Source: Lolium rigidum
Taxonomy: Eukaryota; Streptophyta; Magnoliopsida; Poales; Poaceae
Reading direction: 5' to 3'
NCBI RefSeq assembly: GCF_022539505.1
Contig: NC_061513.1
Location: forward strand, 350,095,696 to 350,159,695
Length of the DNA stretch: 64,000 nt
The notes under the pieces are model-generated. The model did no database searches. It was given only the letters and a program-made list of their open reading frames with translations, and was not told where the DNA came from. Shown here piece after piece: positions 1 to 12,400 of the stretch. The position numbers were made by a program, and so were the translations under genes. Position 1 is the stretch's first letter. Each line of letters starts with the position of its first letter.

Positions 1-3000
1 AGATCAAAACAAAAAAAAAGTTGATTGTACATAGAGGATGACATGCGGGTCCCATGAGTCAGCAGCTTACCCAACGTTTCCAAGGTGGCGGGGGATCAAA
101 AGAAAAAGGAAATAGCCAAAAATCAGAGGGTGAAAAAAGTACAAGAAAATAAACTTTTATAGCACATAGAGGATGACATGCGGGTCCCATGAGCCAGCAG
201 GTTCCTCAACGTTTCAAACGTGGCATGAGATCGAAAGAAAAAGGAAATAGCCAAAAATCAGAGGGTGAAAAAAAATACAAGAAAATAAACTATTATAGCA
301 CATAGAGGATGACATGCGGGTCCCATGATCCTGCAGGTTCCTCAACGTTTCAAACGTGGCATGAGATCGAAAGAAAAAGGCAAGTGACCAAATATGAGGA
401 GCCAAAAATAATTCAAGAAAAGAAAGTTTTATAGTACATAGAGGATGACATGCGGGTCCCATTTAGCAGCAGCGGTATCACCGTTTGAGAGGCTGCACGG
501 GATCGAAAGAAAAAGGCAAGTGACCAAATATGAGGTGCCCAAAAAAATTCCAAGAAAAGAAAGTTGATTGCACATAGAGGATGACATGCGGGTTCCATTT
601 AGCAGCAGCGTTCTCAACGTTTCCAAGGCGGCAAGGGATCAAAAGAAAAAGGAAGTAGCCGAGAAATCGGGGGCAAAAAAAATCCAAGAATAGAAAGAAT
701 TTTGGTTCATAGAGGATGACATGCGGGACCCATGAGTGCCAAAAATAATCCAAGAAAAGAAATTTTATTGTACATAGAGGATGACATGCGGGTCCTATTT
801 TGTAGCAGCGGTCTCAACGTTTCCAAGCGGCACATGACCAAAAGAAAAATGAAGTAGCCAGAAATCAGGGGGTGAAAAAAAATCCAAGAAGAAATATTTC
901 AATTGGGCTGCATCTGGACATCTGGGCCTTTGAACTATCCTGCTTAGCCTTTTGACTCGTACAATTTCAGCCCACTCCAAAACAGGAAAGTTCGGAATTT
1001 TCTAAAAAAAACAGGAAAGTCCTATGCTTCGCAAAAACAAAAAAACAAGGATATTCAACATATAAGTTTGTTTATGTAAAAATAAAGATTTATTTTATCC
1101 GTTTGAAATAGCTCAGAGCGCAATACACTGTTTATTGTCTGCAAAATAATCAAGATATCACATGTTTGTTGTACGGGGAGGCTGACATCGGGGACCCATG
1201 AGCCAGCAGCGTCGTCAACGTTTTAAAGACGGCAGGGGATGGAAAGAAAAAATAAACCAGAAATCTGTTGGCAAAAAATCCAAGAAAAGAAACATTTTCG
1301 TTCTAAGAGGATGACATGCGGGACCCATGAGGCAGCAGTATCCTCAGCGTTTATTGTTCATAGAGGCTGACATGTGGGACCCGTGAGCCACAGCGGCGTC
1401 CTCAACGTTTTAAAGGCTGCGAGGAGATCGAAAGAAAAAATAAGCCAAAAATCGTTTGGTCAACAAAATCCAAGAAAAGAAAACATTTACCGTTCTGAGA
1501 GGATGACATGCGGGACCCATGAGGCAGCAGCATCCTCAGCGATTTCAAGGCAGCAGGGATTAAAATAAAAAAAGGAAATATCCGTAAATTGATTAGGGGT
1601 TCAAAATAAATCCATCAAAGGAAACTTTTATTGTTCATAGAGGATGACATGTGGGACCGACCCGCCAACGACGTCCTCATCGTTTCAGAGGGGGCAGGAG
1701 ATCAAAAGAAAAAGGCAAATAGCCAGAAATTAGGGGTCAAAAATAACTCCAAGAAAGAAAACTTTTATTGTCGTTGAGGATGACATGCGGACCCATGAGC
1801 CAGCAGCTTAGTCAACGTTTCAAAGGCGGCATGAGATCGAAAGAAAAAGGCAAGTGACCAAATATCAGGTGCCAAAAAAGTCCAAGAAAAGAAAGTTTAT
1901 TGTACATAGAGGATGACATGCGGGTCCCTTGAGCTAGCAGGTTCCTCAACGTTTCAAACGTGGCATGAGATCGAAAGAAAAAGGCAAGTGACCAAATATC
2001 AGGATCCAAAAATAATTCAAGAAAAGAAACTTGATTGTACATAGAGGCTGACATGTGGGACCTATGAGCCAGCAGAGTCCTCAACGTTTCAAAGGCGGCA
2101 GGGGATCAAAAGAAAAAGAAAATAGCCAAAAATCAGAGGGTGAAAAAAAACCAAGAAAATGAACTTTTATAGTACATAGAGGATGACATGCGGGTCCCAT
2201 GACCCTGCAGGTTCCTCAATGTTTCAAACGTGGCATGAGATCGAAAGAAAAAGGCAAGTGACCAAATATGAGGAGCCAAAAATTATTCAAGAAAAGAAAC
2301 TTGATTGTACATAGAGGATGACATGCGGGTCCCATTTAGCAGCAGCGGTATCACCGTTTGAGAGGCCGCACGGGATCGAAAGAAAAAGGCAAGTGACCAA
2401 ATATGAGGAGCCAAAAATAATTCAAGAAAAGAAAGTTTTATTGTACATAGAGGATGACATGCGGGTCCCATGAGCCAGCAGGTTCCTCAATGTTTCAAAC
2501 GTGGCATGAGATCGAAAGAAAAAGGCAAGTGACCAAATATGAGGATCCAAAAATAATTCAAGAAAAGAAAGTTTTATAGTACATAGAGGATGACATGCGG
2601 GTCCCATTTAGCGACAGCGGTATCACCGTTTGAGAGGCTGCACGGGATCGAAAGAAAAAGGCAAGTGACCAAATATGAGGAGCCAAAAATAATTCAAGAA
2701 AAGAAAGTTTTATAGTACATAGAGGATGACATGCGGGTCCCATTTAGCAGACAGCGGTATCACCGTTTGAGAGGCTGCACGGGATCGAAAGAAAAAGGCA
2801 AGTGACCAAATATGAGGAGCCAAAAATAATTCAAGAAAAGAAAGTTTTATAGTACATAGAGGATGACATGCGGGTCCCATTTAGCAGCAGCGGTATCACC
2901 GTTTGAGAGGCGGCAGGGGATCGAAAGAAAAAGGCAAGTGACCAAATTTGAGGTGCCAAAGAAAACTCCAAGAAAAGAAAGTTGATTGCACATAGAGGAT

Positions 3001-3150
3001 GACATGCGGGTCCCATTTAGCGACAGTCGGTCTCAACGTTTCCAAGGCGGCAAGGGATCAAAAGAAAAAGGAAGTAGCCGAGAAATCGGGGGTCAAAAAA
3101 ATCCAAGAATAGAAAGAATTTTGGTTCATAGAGGATGACATGCGGGACCC
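1..3150. repeat. Tandem array, about 136-bp unit, about 22 copies
   Basis: The core GATGACATGCGGGTCCCAT recurs at about 37, 170, 307, 443, 578, 715, 1310, 1502, 1645, 1780, 1912, 2048, 2180, 2317, 2453, 2589, 2725, 2861, 2997 and 3133. In the second half the spacing is almost exactly 136 bp. Each unit also holds a CAACGTTTC-like block, a purine run (ATCGAAAGAAAAAGG) and CCAAGAAAAGAAA. One short unit lies near 715-780, and 880-1170 is diverged or unrelated sequence. Minus-strand ORFs of 60-90 codons repeat through the array only because the period is close to a multiple of three. The array appears to lie inside the CACTA element that ends at 3490; it runs off the window start. Confidence 0.93.
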
Positions 3151-3490
3151 ATGATCCTGCATCGTAAACGGCTCGATCGGAGAGCGTTGAACGAGATGGC
3201 GCGATCGAGAAAAAAAACAATGCCAGAGAGGCTGCCATCTGGGCCCTACATCCCTCGGCGGTGCGGATTTGCGTTGACTCGGCCGGCGAACCCGAGATTT
3301 CGAGATGCACCACGTCCCGGGCCACCATACGCCACGTTTTGGCCGTTTTCGTCGGGCTAGGTGGCCTCAAAAACGAGAAAAAAAACGTTTTGACATGCAC
3401 AACGGAGAGACCAAAAATCGTCGGCCATGGTACACCAGCAACCACGGCGCGACTTCAACTTCGTCGGCCATGGCAACTTTTCTTGTAGTG
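3151..3490. mobile_element. CACTA transposon terminus with subterminal repeats
   Basis: The segment ends TTTTCTTGTAGTG at 3490, the reverse complement of CACTACAAGAAAA, the standard end of grass CACTA elements. The subterminal motif GTCGGCCATGG occurs at 3420-3430 and 3463-3473, as expected of the short repeats bound by CACTA transposases. Retrotransposon internal sequence starts immediately at 3491, so the CACTA element probably inserted into that retrotransposon. Its other end and the 3-bp target duplication lie upstream of the window. No transposase is visible here. The 136-bp array is probably internal to the same element (inference). Confidence 0.75.
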
Positions 3491-4717
3491 AAAGTAAATT
3501 ACTTGAGTGCTACCTTTAAAATTCTATCCTTTGTCTTTGCAATATATAGCTCATGGGAAAATAGCCTTAAAAACTATTGTGGTGAAGAATATGTACTTAT
3601 GTATCTTATTTCTTAATAAGTTGCTTGTTGAGCGGTAACCATGTTTCTGGGGACGCCATCAACTATAACACCTTTGTTGAATATCATGTGAGTTGTTATG
3701 CATGTTCGTCTTGTCTGAAGTAAGGGCGATTTTCATGATCAAATTGTTTGAGTATGCATATTATTAGAGAAGAACATTGGGCCGCTAACTAAAGCCATGA
3801 TCCATGGTGGAAGTTTCAGTTTGGACAATTAATACTCAATCTCTTATGAGAATTTTATCTGTTGTTGAATGCTTATGCATTAAAGAGGAGTCCATTATCG
3901 CATTTGTCTATGTTGTCCCGGTATGGATGTCTAAGTTGAGAATAATCAAAAGCGAGAAATCCAATGCGAACTTTCTCCTTAGACCTTTGTACATGCAGCA
4001 TAGAGGTACACCTTTGTGACACTTGGTTGAAACATATGCTATGCAATGATAATCCGTGTTAATCCAAGCTAATTAGGACAAGGTGCGAGCACTATTGGTA
4101 TACTATGCATGAGGCTTGCAACTTATAGGATATCTTATACATAACACATATGATTTATTACTACCGTTGACAAAATTGTTTCTATGTTTTCAAAATGAAA
4201 AGCTCTAGCACAAAAATAGTAATCGATGCTTCCCTCTACGAAGGGTCATTTCTTCTACTTTATTGTTGAGTCAGTTTACCTACTTCTTTCTATCTCAGAA
4301 GCAAACACTTGTGTAAACTGTGTGCATTGATTCTTACATGTTTACTTATTGCACTTGTTATATTACTTTATGTTGACAATTATCCATGAGATATATATGT
4401 TGAAGTTGAAAGCAACTGCTGAAACTTATATCTTCCTTTGTGTTGTTTCAAAGCTTTCTACTAAGAATTTATTGCTTTATGAGTAACTCTTATGCAAGTC
4501 TTATTGATGCTTGTCTTGAAAGTACTATTCATGAAAAGTCTTTGCTATATGATTCATTTGTTTACTCATTGTCTTCATCATTGCTTCGAATCACTGCATT
4601 CATCTCATATGCTTTACAATAGTATTGATCAAGATTATGATAGCATGTCACTTCAGAAATTATCTTTGTTATCGTTTACCTACTCGAGGGCGAGTAGGAA
4701 CTAAGCTTGGGGATGCT
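3491..4717 (+). mobile_element. 3' internal domain of an Athila-like LTR retrotransposon (element Z)
   Basis: This non-coding internal sequence is nearly the same as 47353-48563 (element D) and 52137-53358 (element B), and as the reverse strand of elements A and E. It ends with the PPT-like motif CTAAGCTTGGGGATGCT directly before the LTR at 4718. The 5' part, with the 5' LTR and coding region, is absent because the CACTA terminus abuts at 3490. The short ORFs here (for example 4440-4704) also occur in the other copies but show no domain, so they are not called as genes. Confidence 0.85.
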
Positions 4718-5924
4718 TGATACGTCTCAAACGTATCTATAATTTCTTATGTTCCATGCCACTTTTATGATGATACTCACATGTTTTATACACATTATAT
4801 GTCATTATTATGCATTTTTCGGCACTAACCTATTGACGAGATGCCGAAGAGCCGGTTGCTGTTTTCTGCTGTTTTTGGTTTCAGAAATCTTACAAAGGAA
4901 ATATTCTCGGAATTGGACGAAATCAACGTCCAGGGTCTTATTTTTCCACGAAGCTTCCAGAAGACCGAAAGGATTACGAAGTGGGGCGACGAGGCGCCGC
5001 CACGCCAGGGCCGCGCGGCCAAGGGTGGGGCCACGCCGCCCTGTAGTGTGGGGCCCTCGTGTCGCCCCTAAACCTACCCTTCCGCCTACTTAAAGCCTTC
5101 GTCGCGAAACCCCCGATGCCGAGAGCCACGATACGGAAAACCTTCCAGAGACGCCGCCGCCGCCAATCTCATCTCGGGGGATTCAGGAGATCGCCTCCGG
5201 CACCCTGCCGGAGAGGGGAATCATCTCCCGGAGGTCTCTTCATCACCATGACCGCCTCCGGATCGATGTGTGAGTAGTTCACCCCTAGACTATGGGTCCA
5301 TAGCAGTAGCTAGATGGTTGTCTTCTCCTCATTGTGCTATCATGTTAGATCTTATGAGCTGCCTATCATGATCAAGATCATCTATTTGTAATGCTACATG
5401 TTGTGTTTGTTGGGATCCGATGAATATTGAATACTATGTCAAGTTGATTATCAATCTATCATATATGTTGTTTATGTTCTTGCATGCTCTCCGTTGCTAG
5501 TAGAGGCTCTGGCCAAGTTGATACTTGTAACTCCAAGAGGGAGTATTTATGCTCGATAGTGGGTTCATGCCTCCATTGAATCTGGGACAGTTGTAACGGC
5601 CCAGGGTAGGACCCCTAATAGATTTGTCTGTTCTTTTCTATTTGTGCATCATCATGCATCATGCATCATATCATCCATGATTTTATTAATTAAAACTATT
5701 TTATAAACCCCTCCCTTGTCTTTCCTTTAAGTAAAACCTTATTCTCTTCCTCTCATTATTTCTTATTTTATAATTAAGTCTTCCAACAAATAAATTTTAG
5801 AATAAAAATGTTGTTTTGTTTTGGTTACAAATAAGTTATTATTTTGAAAACTACTTTTGAACCTCACTCTCTTTTCTGTCCCAAAATTCAAAACAGAACA
5901 AGATTTGAATTCAAATGTTTTAAA

Positions 5925-8900
5925 TCTATTATATATTAAAAGTAAATTACGGGCTTACCAGAAATTAGAGAATTAGCTAGAAAATCCCACAATAATCAGA
6001 AACATCCGACCATCAACTAAATTAAATTAATTAAACATGCAATATCAACCGCTAGATCTCTATAATAGTATATGGACATTGAAAGTCAAAATAATTACCC
6101 ACTTATGCCCTGCATTAGTCGTACCTCTTGGATGTCATGTGTCTATCTAATAAAAGCTACCAATTCCACCATCAAAACCTGCACAAGCTCCCCGTGCCCT
6201 TACGCACGCTGCCGCTGCCCTTGCGTCGTGGTATAAGTTCACCTTGGTCCCTTGGCCGGTTAGCCGGCCGGCCGGCCGACAGTAATGACTCTATTTGTGC
6301 TAGCAGATCGGCCCAAGTTTCAAATATGTATCATGAAGATGTTTCTGTAGCAAGAATCTAGATCTAGATGCAAGAACGATTGAGGACTCAGCCTACAACA
6401 TGCATCGGAGACTTGAATCCTGATCACGACCAAGAGCTAGGTGCCTGCGCATGACAGGTATGTATTTTCAGTTCTCTTTGCAAATCCTAAATTAATCTCT
6501 CAGTAATTGCTACGCCATTGTTAGCTAGCCGAGAGATGAAGCGGGCTAAAATCAGCAGCTGCTCGAAGCTGACGGCTTGGATGGAAGTCTTGCATGCCCA
6601 ATGGACAGGGCTAGACACCGATGTATAATGTACGCATCTTTCTTATTGATCTGCTAATCTCTTTCAATTGGTTTGAACTGTTGATTTGAATTTTCTGTGC
6701 TACAGCTAGCCATTGATGCCACTTAACCGGCCTATGTCTCCAGCCTAATATGCACCACGTTCCTAGCTTAGGTGAAGGCTGCAGTGTTCACGATGGTAAC
6801 AAAGCGTCCAGACATGCAGCAGTTTCCCTATGCCCTTTATTATTGGTTCACATTCATAGACTTCATCATTTGGTCACGGATCAATGCTCTGATTTTTGGA
6901 CATGGTTGCATTGATCATAACAAAGCACGCTTTTTTAAGTAAGTTGTACTGGGCCTCCTGTAATACTTTTTTAATCTAATTGCATTTTTTTAGATATGGG
7001 AGCATAGCCCCGGCCTCTGCATCAATCGATGCACACAACCATTAGGATCAATGCATATTGAGGTACTCAATCAATGGCTTTCTCTGAATTTATTTGCAAG
7101 AGTGCAAGACAATGCCTCAGTCCGTGGAGCGAAGTATAGCCTGCTTTCTAAGACGATTAGGATCACCGGCTGCCGATCGGAAAAATTAAATTCCCAAGCA
7201 GGTACATATGCTTACTGTTGGTTATTGAAATGGCTACTTAAATTTCAGGCGAGTCATGGACGATGAAAGGGGTGTAAAACTTCAAGGAGAAAGCTGATTG
7301 AGAAAACTTCTGCATGATTGCGGACAAAATCAGATATAACATTCCCTTGCATGTTACATGTTAATACTAGATGCTTACGTCTTTGCAGTATATCTAATAA
7401 TTGTAATGGAGATGCTAACAATAAAATTGTTTAAATTGATATAATTTATTTATAATAATTTTCATGCGCTACTTAATTGATTGAATTATCATCAGCATTA
7501 ATATCCGTGAAACTCATTTGACTTTATCATTTAGACTCAGGCATTACAATGAGCTTAAATCATGGGCCACGTTTCTATCTGAGTAGTATTTTTGGTCTGA
7601 TACCGTATTTACTAAACAATTACTATAGTTTGGTCCTTGGGATTCTGCAACAACAAAGGCGACTGAAACAAAATTTCCATTCATGAATTTCACCATGCCA
7701 TTTTCTTAGCCATCAAATAATTCATAGCTTTGCGTGCTAGGCATACTGTTATACCTAATATTGGATTCTTTGTGGTCTATGAATGTGAGAATTTTACCAT
7801 GCAACAGAGAAATCATGTAATAAGAGAAGGCTGAAACCACCTCAATGTTCTCTCGGGTGAAATAAAATTATGTCAACAGAAATTTGTCACATGTACATAA
7901 TTGTAAGCCTATTTCACCTCGAATGTCATTTGGATTAATTCTGTTTTCTGTTGTAGTTAAGCTGTATTTTATGGATTATTTTCTTATAGTATTGTATACC
8001 TATTTGTTAACAGGTCCCATATGTACACTTTAAACATTTACCCCATAGAAAGTAAAAGTGGATATTCTAGGTATGTTATCTTCAGGTGACTATTCTCGCC
8101 AGACAGAGGCACTAATAAGAAGTTCTAACAAATGTTCTAAGCATAGTACTCCATTGTTTCATTTTTCCACTACTAAAAATGAAGCAACCTACAATTAAAC
8201 CAAAATATAGATTGTATTATCCCAAGCTGTTGGTAGCTTGCACCAAGAATAACAAAAGGCATGCAGTGTACTCTGTTCTCGGCTAGACCTATTGGAAAAC
8301 TGATAACAACCACCAATTGTATCTAAAAGGGAAGAGTCAATAAAAAACACTGAAGTTCATGGATAATACACTTTAATTGACATATTCATGGTTTAGTTAA
8401 TATCAGGGTAAATCACTTGTCGACTACATGTGATTTTTCAAAAACTGGATAACAATAATGTTACAAATGAACCATATACAAAGAATTGAGTTCATATATA
8501 GGTGTAGATCCGACATGTAGGCCTGGCCTACGAAGACGAACTAAAATGAATTAGTCACTAACATCTATGTTACTAATATATCCCATGCCATCCATTGATA
8601 ATTTACTCTCCTTTAATATTTTGCAAGTTCTAATTTACTTTTCTACTCCATTTGTTTTTTAACTTGAGATTTATAAATAAAGAATGAGAGTATCACAATC
8701 AGGATTGATCACTCCATCCATGTAGGGAGGATTTGGACAACACTTGCCCATTTGACACACTCAGACCCAGTCTAGCTCCATTTGCTTTGTTTGTGTGAAA
8801 TTGGTGACTCGGACTTTGTATGTACAAACATGCCATCACCTGGAATATTTGTATACTAAATATTGGTTGGAGCATCATTTTTTAATAATATAAATATGTT

Positions 8901-9410
8901 TTTATATCTTAGGTTCCACCAACATATAGTCGTGAGAGATCAACTTGCTAAGGTTTTTCTCAATGACTAACCATACTAATACTAGATAATCACCTATGCC
9001 TGATCAACTTATTTTTTTTCTATTGTTACTCTTTGCCAAATTAGTTGTAAATGTGTTAGCTTTGGGAGACCAAATTAGCTAAGAGTAGAAAGTAGGTAAA
9101 AGAGATAACCTGGCCAATGGGCTCAACTATACTACATTTTAATAAATTAGGCAACACTAATATAATATATACTATATACGACATGCATCTATACATATAT
9201 TTTTGTGTGATGTGAAAAGAATACTCCCTCCATCTCACAAATATGTCGAAGGTTTGTCCAAATTCAGATGTATCTATATATTAAAAATTCTAAATATATC
9301 TAAATTTAAACAAACTTCTGACAACCTTTTATGGACATATAGAGGTAGTATTAAGAAACCAGAATTACAATAAAGGGGTTGCCCGCGCTTTGCGCGGGCC
9401 ACTGTGCTAG
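5925..9410 (+). mobile_element. Non-autonomous Helitron
   Basis: The 5' end TCTATTATATATTAAAAG follows an A, and the 3' end is CTAG followed by T, the A|T insertion expected of Helitrons. A perfect hairpin (GCCCGCGC, loop TTT, GCGCGGGC, 9381-9399) sits 7 nt before the CTAG, the classical terminator. The length is 3,486 bp. No Rep/helicase ORF is present, so the copy is non-autonomous. Exon-like stretches with GT/AG-type borders occur near 6370-6470 and 6790-6950, which could be captured host sequence, but no protein family was recognised. A Stowaway MITE lies near the 3' end. Confidence 0.8.
9224..9348. mobile_element. Stowaway-type MITE inside the Helitron
   Basis: The 5' end CTCCCTCCATCTCACAAATA and the inverted 3' end (CTACCTCTATATGTCC on the other strand) are flanked by TA on both sides. 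The length is about 125 bp and the interior is AT-rich and palindromic. These are the features of Tc1/mariner-derived Stowaway MITEs. The termini are diverged, so it is an old copy. Confidence 0.7.
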
Positions 9411-12400
9411 TTAAAGAGAAAAAGAAAACCTAAACCCCTAACCCCTTCCTGGGCCCCTTCCATCTCTCTGGCCCGTTTTCCCCTCTCATCTTTCCACCCC
9501 GGCGGCCCAGACTCCCTCTTCTCTCTCTGGATCCAATTCCTACCGGCGGCCCACTTCCTTCTCTCCACCTCTGGCCCGTACCGGTTTGGGAACGAGACCG
9601 AGTCTCCCTGCTTGTCGTCTTCCCCAGAGCACGCGAGCAGCGTGACCCTGTGGCCGGTCCTCCATCGCCACCCACCGCGTCTCCACCTGCTCCTCCTCGC
9701 CCTTATCTTCAGCCCATGAAACCCTAGCCACCAACCCTCCCCTCTCCTCCCATCGCGCCGCCGCCCTTCCTTTCCCCATCTTTGCCTCTTCTCTGTGAGC
9801 AAAACCCCACAGTACCGCCTCCTCCTCCTCGTCGCCCCGCTGGTTCCGGCCGTCCCCAGCCACGCCGCCACCACCAATAGATGCGCCTCGCCTCCCTCGT
9901 CATCATCCCCGAAGGAATCGACCTCGCGCTTCCCCAATCGACGGCAAATCGCCGTTCCCTTTGCCAAGTCCGGTGGGAAAAATCACCGATTCCGGCCGCC
10001 GTGGTTCTTCTCCGGCGACATCAACCTCAATATCGTGTTTCTGGTGACGTTCTGAACCTCCTGGACCCCTCGGTTGCTTTTCCCCTCCTCTGGTTCGTCC
10101 TCCCCTCGTTGATGCCGACCGGCCTTCTTGCAGCTGCCGTCGCCGGCGAGTTCTCCGGTGGTCCCCGACTATGCCACCACCTCCGCTTGGTTCGCGCCGA
10201 TGAGGCGACCCCGACGCCCCACCGCGCGCATCCGGGGGGCCTCTGCAACGCCGGCGCGCATCCTCGCCACCCCGCGGTGACCGCCTCTGTCTGGAACGCG
10301 CACGGCATCGTCTTGGCATCGAACAGCTTCAGTGCGTGCGTGGACGCTCCGCCAGCGTGGCGGCCACGTCATCACCGTGACCCCACCCGTCAGCGGCACG
10401 GGCTAGCCAGCCCCTGGGTGAGAAAACCCTCTCAGATCCAGATCTGTTTTAGTTTTGCATCAGGCCCCCTGCATGTTCTGTATTCTTAACCCGCGGCCCC
10501 TGGCGCGGATGATATTCTCGAAAACCCCCTGGATCTTTTTCTAATCAACCCGGGGTCCCTCCCCTGACCGGATTTTGTTTTCGGGTCCTTACCCCAATAA
10601 AATAAATCTGTGTTCTATTTTAAATAATAATAAAACCAATCTGTTAATAACTTTTAATTGGTAAATCAAATAGAAAAGTGTTCTATATGAAAATTGATCA
10701 GAAAAAACATAAGGAACATGAATATACCATCCATTCATCTGTTTGCATCTTGCATCGTGTCGAGACGTGATAGTTATGCATGTTCACCTAACATATATGC
10801 GGAGTATTTCGGATATCCACTTAAGGTTTTCCCTGCTCCGTTTAATATTGAAGTAGCGCACCCCTGCCATGATATGCCATGCTAATCAACACTTAAATTT
10901 GCCGGTAGAAAATGCAACTCCAACCTAATGTGTTTTTCCGGGGTTCCGACTCCGATTAATATGGATAAGTTGCACCGCCGCATCATGATTGCCATGTCAT
11001 GCATATCATCTTGGTCATGCCGGATCTTCTTTATCCGTAGTAGTAAGACTTGCATGCGTTGTGTGTTCCAGCATTTGCTTCTTCCCGGATAGGATCACGA
11101 AGTGGTGATGTGAGATACGACGAGTTCTCCGACAAGTTCTTCTGCAGCTTTTCACAGGCGAGCCCTCTCTCTTCACCTATTATATACTCTCCCTCGCATT
11201 GCTATCCTTATGTTGCGCTTCTTTATCGAGTCACGTGTCCTATTCCACTTGTTACCATAATAATCCTATATGTATCATTCCTTTCCCATAGCCGTTGCTT
11301 GATGTTTGAGCCTTGCGAGTCGTAGGCGTGTTTAGGCTTTGTTGTTTATCTCGGTCTGTTATCGAGATATGTTGGGTTGTTGGGAGGTTTTCACATGCTA
11401 TATCAATTGTTGGAGATACACATGCTTTACTTAATTGATAACAACTAAAATTGTAAGCAGAGGCATCTGTGAGCCCCTTTGCGAAAGCATCGGAACTTTG
11501 ACTTGCTAATGTCCCCTAGGACCCGAGTTCTTGTTATCTGTTCCGAGATTGAGCGCTCTACCCGTACGTGGGGAGTGGGACCCCCATCACCCACTACCTT
11601 TCCTCGAGTCTGTTTATTGGGAGCCACAACCTTGGTTTTATTTGCTCATATGCACGATGCACGATTTACTTCCTGTTGCCTTTAGGTGTTTATTCCTGTA
11701 TTGTACTCATATTGCGTGCCGACTTATCCTTGGCCGGTCGTTAGTGCCCGCCTTGGACGCCATCGCAACCTCTGGGTCCGTATCGGAGTACGGCCGAACT
11801 TCGTCACGGGTAGCTTAGTTGGGTGGCTCCCATTAAATTTTCTCTTGCATTGGGAACGGTCTTGATGTGAGACTCCACCTGTAGTAAGTGGGTTCGAGCA
11901 TGCGTATGGTTACATTTGGGCAACCCCTGCGGGGTGTACATCTTATCGATAAGCCGTGTCCGCGGTTATGGACGACTTGGAATTGTATAGCTTGATCATA
12001 GAACAACTTACACCTTTATGTTGTTGATAATAATTTGCTAATAACTTGATTAGTAATATAGCATTACTACAACCGATACCTAATAAAACTTGTCCACCGT
12101 TGAGTGCCTTTTACATTGCCTCTTCGCTTTGTTGAAGGGGATATGTGTATTTGGCTGGGTTATGTTTGTGTAGTATTTATCTGTTACCTTGTGCGCTCTC
12201 TTATCTTCTCTGAGTAGACGGATGTTGTAGTGCGTCTCTATTGGTTATAGTTTTGATGCCGCTAAACCTACCATATAGCCCCAGGCGATATATATATATA
12301 CTCGCCCGGCGAGCATAGCCATTTCTAGTCTCGCTAAGTACGTGCCGGAGTTCGTTCCTTGGTACTTACTCTCGCCTTTTCCCTTTCTCTTTTTCTTCCT

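Noticed and set aside
214..3445. Repeated minus-strand ORFs (60-140 aa) across the tandem array
   Set aside because: They recur with the 136-bp period and share the same low-complexity peptides; they are by-products of the repeat, not genes.
9407..10489. Overlapping ORFs of up to 202 aa on both strands in the GC-rich part of the solo-LTR-like element
   Set aside because: Several frames are open at once, with Arg/Gly/Pro-rich content and no domain; this is typical of GC-rich DNA.
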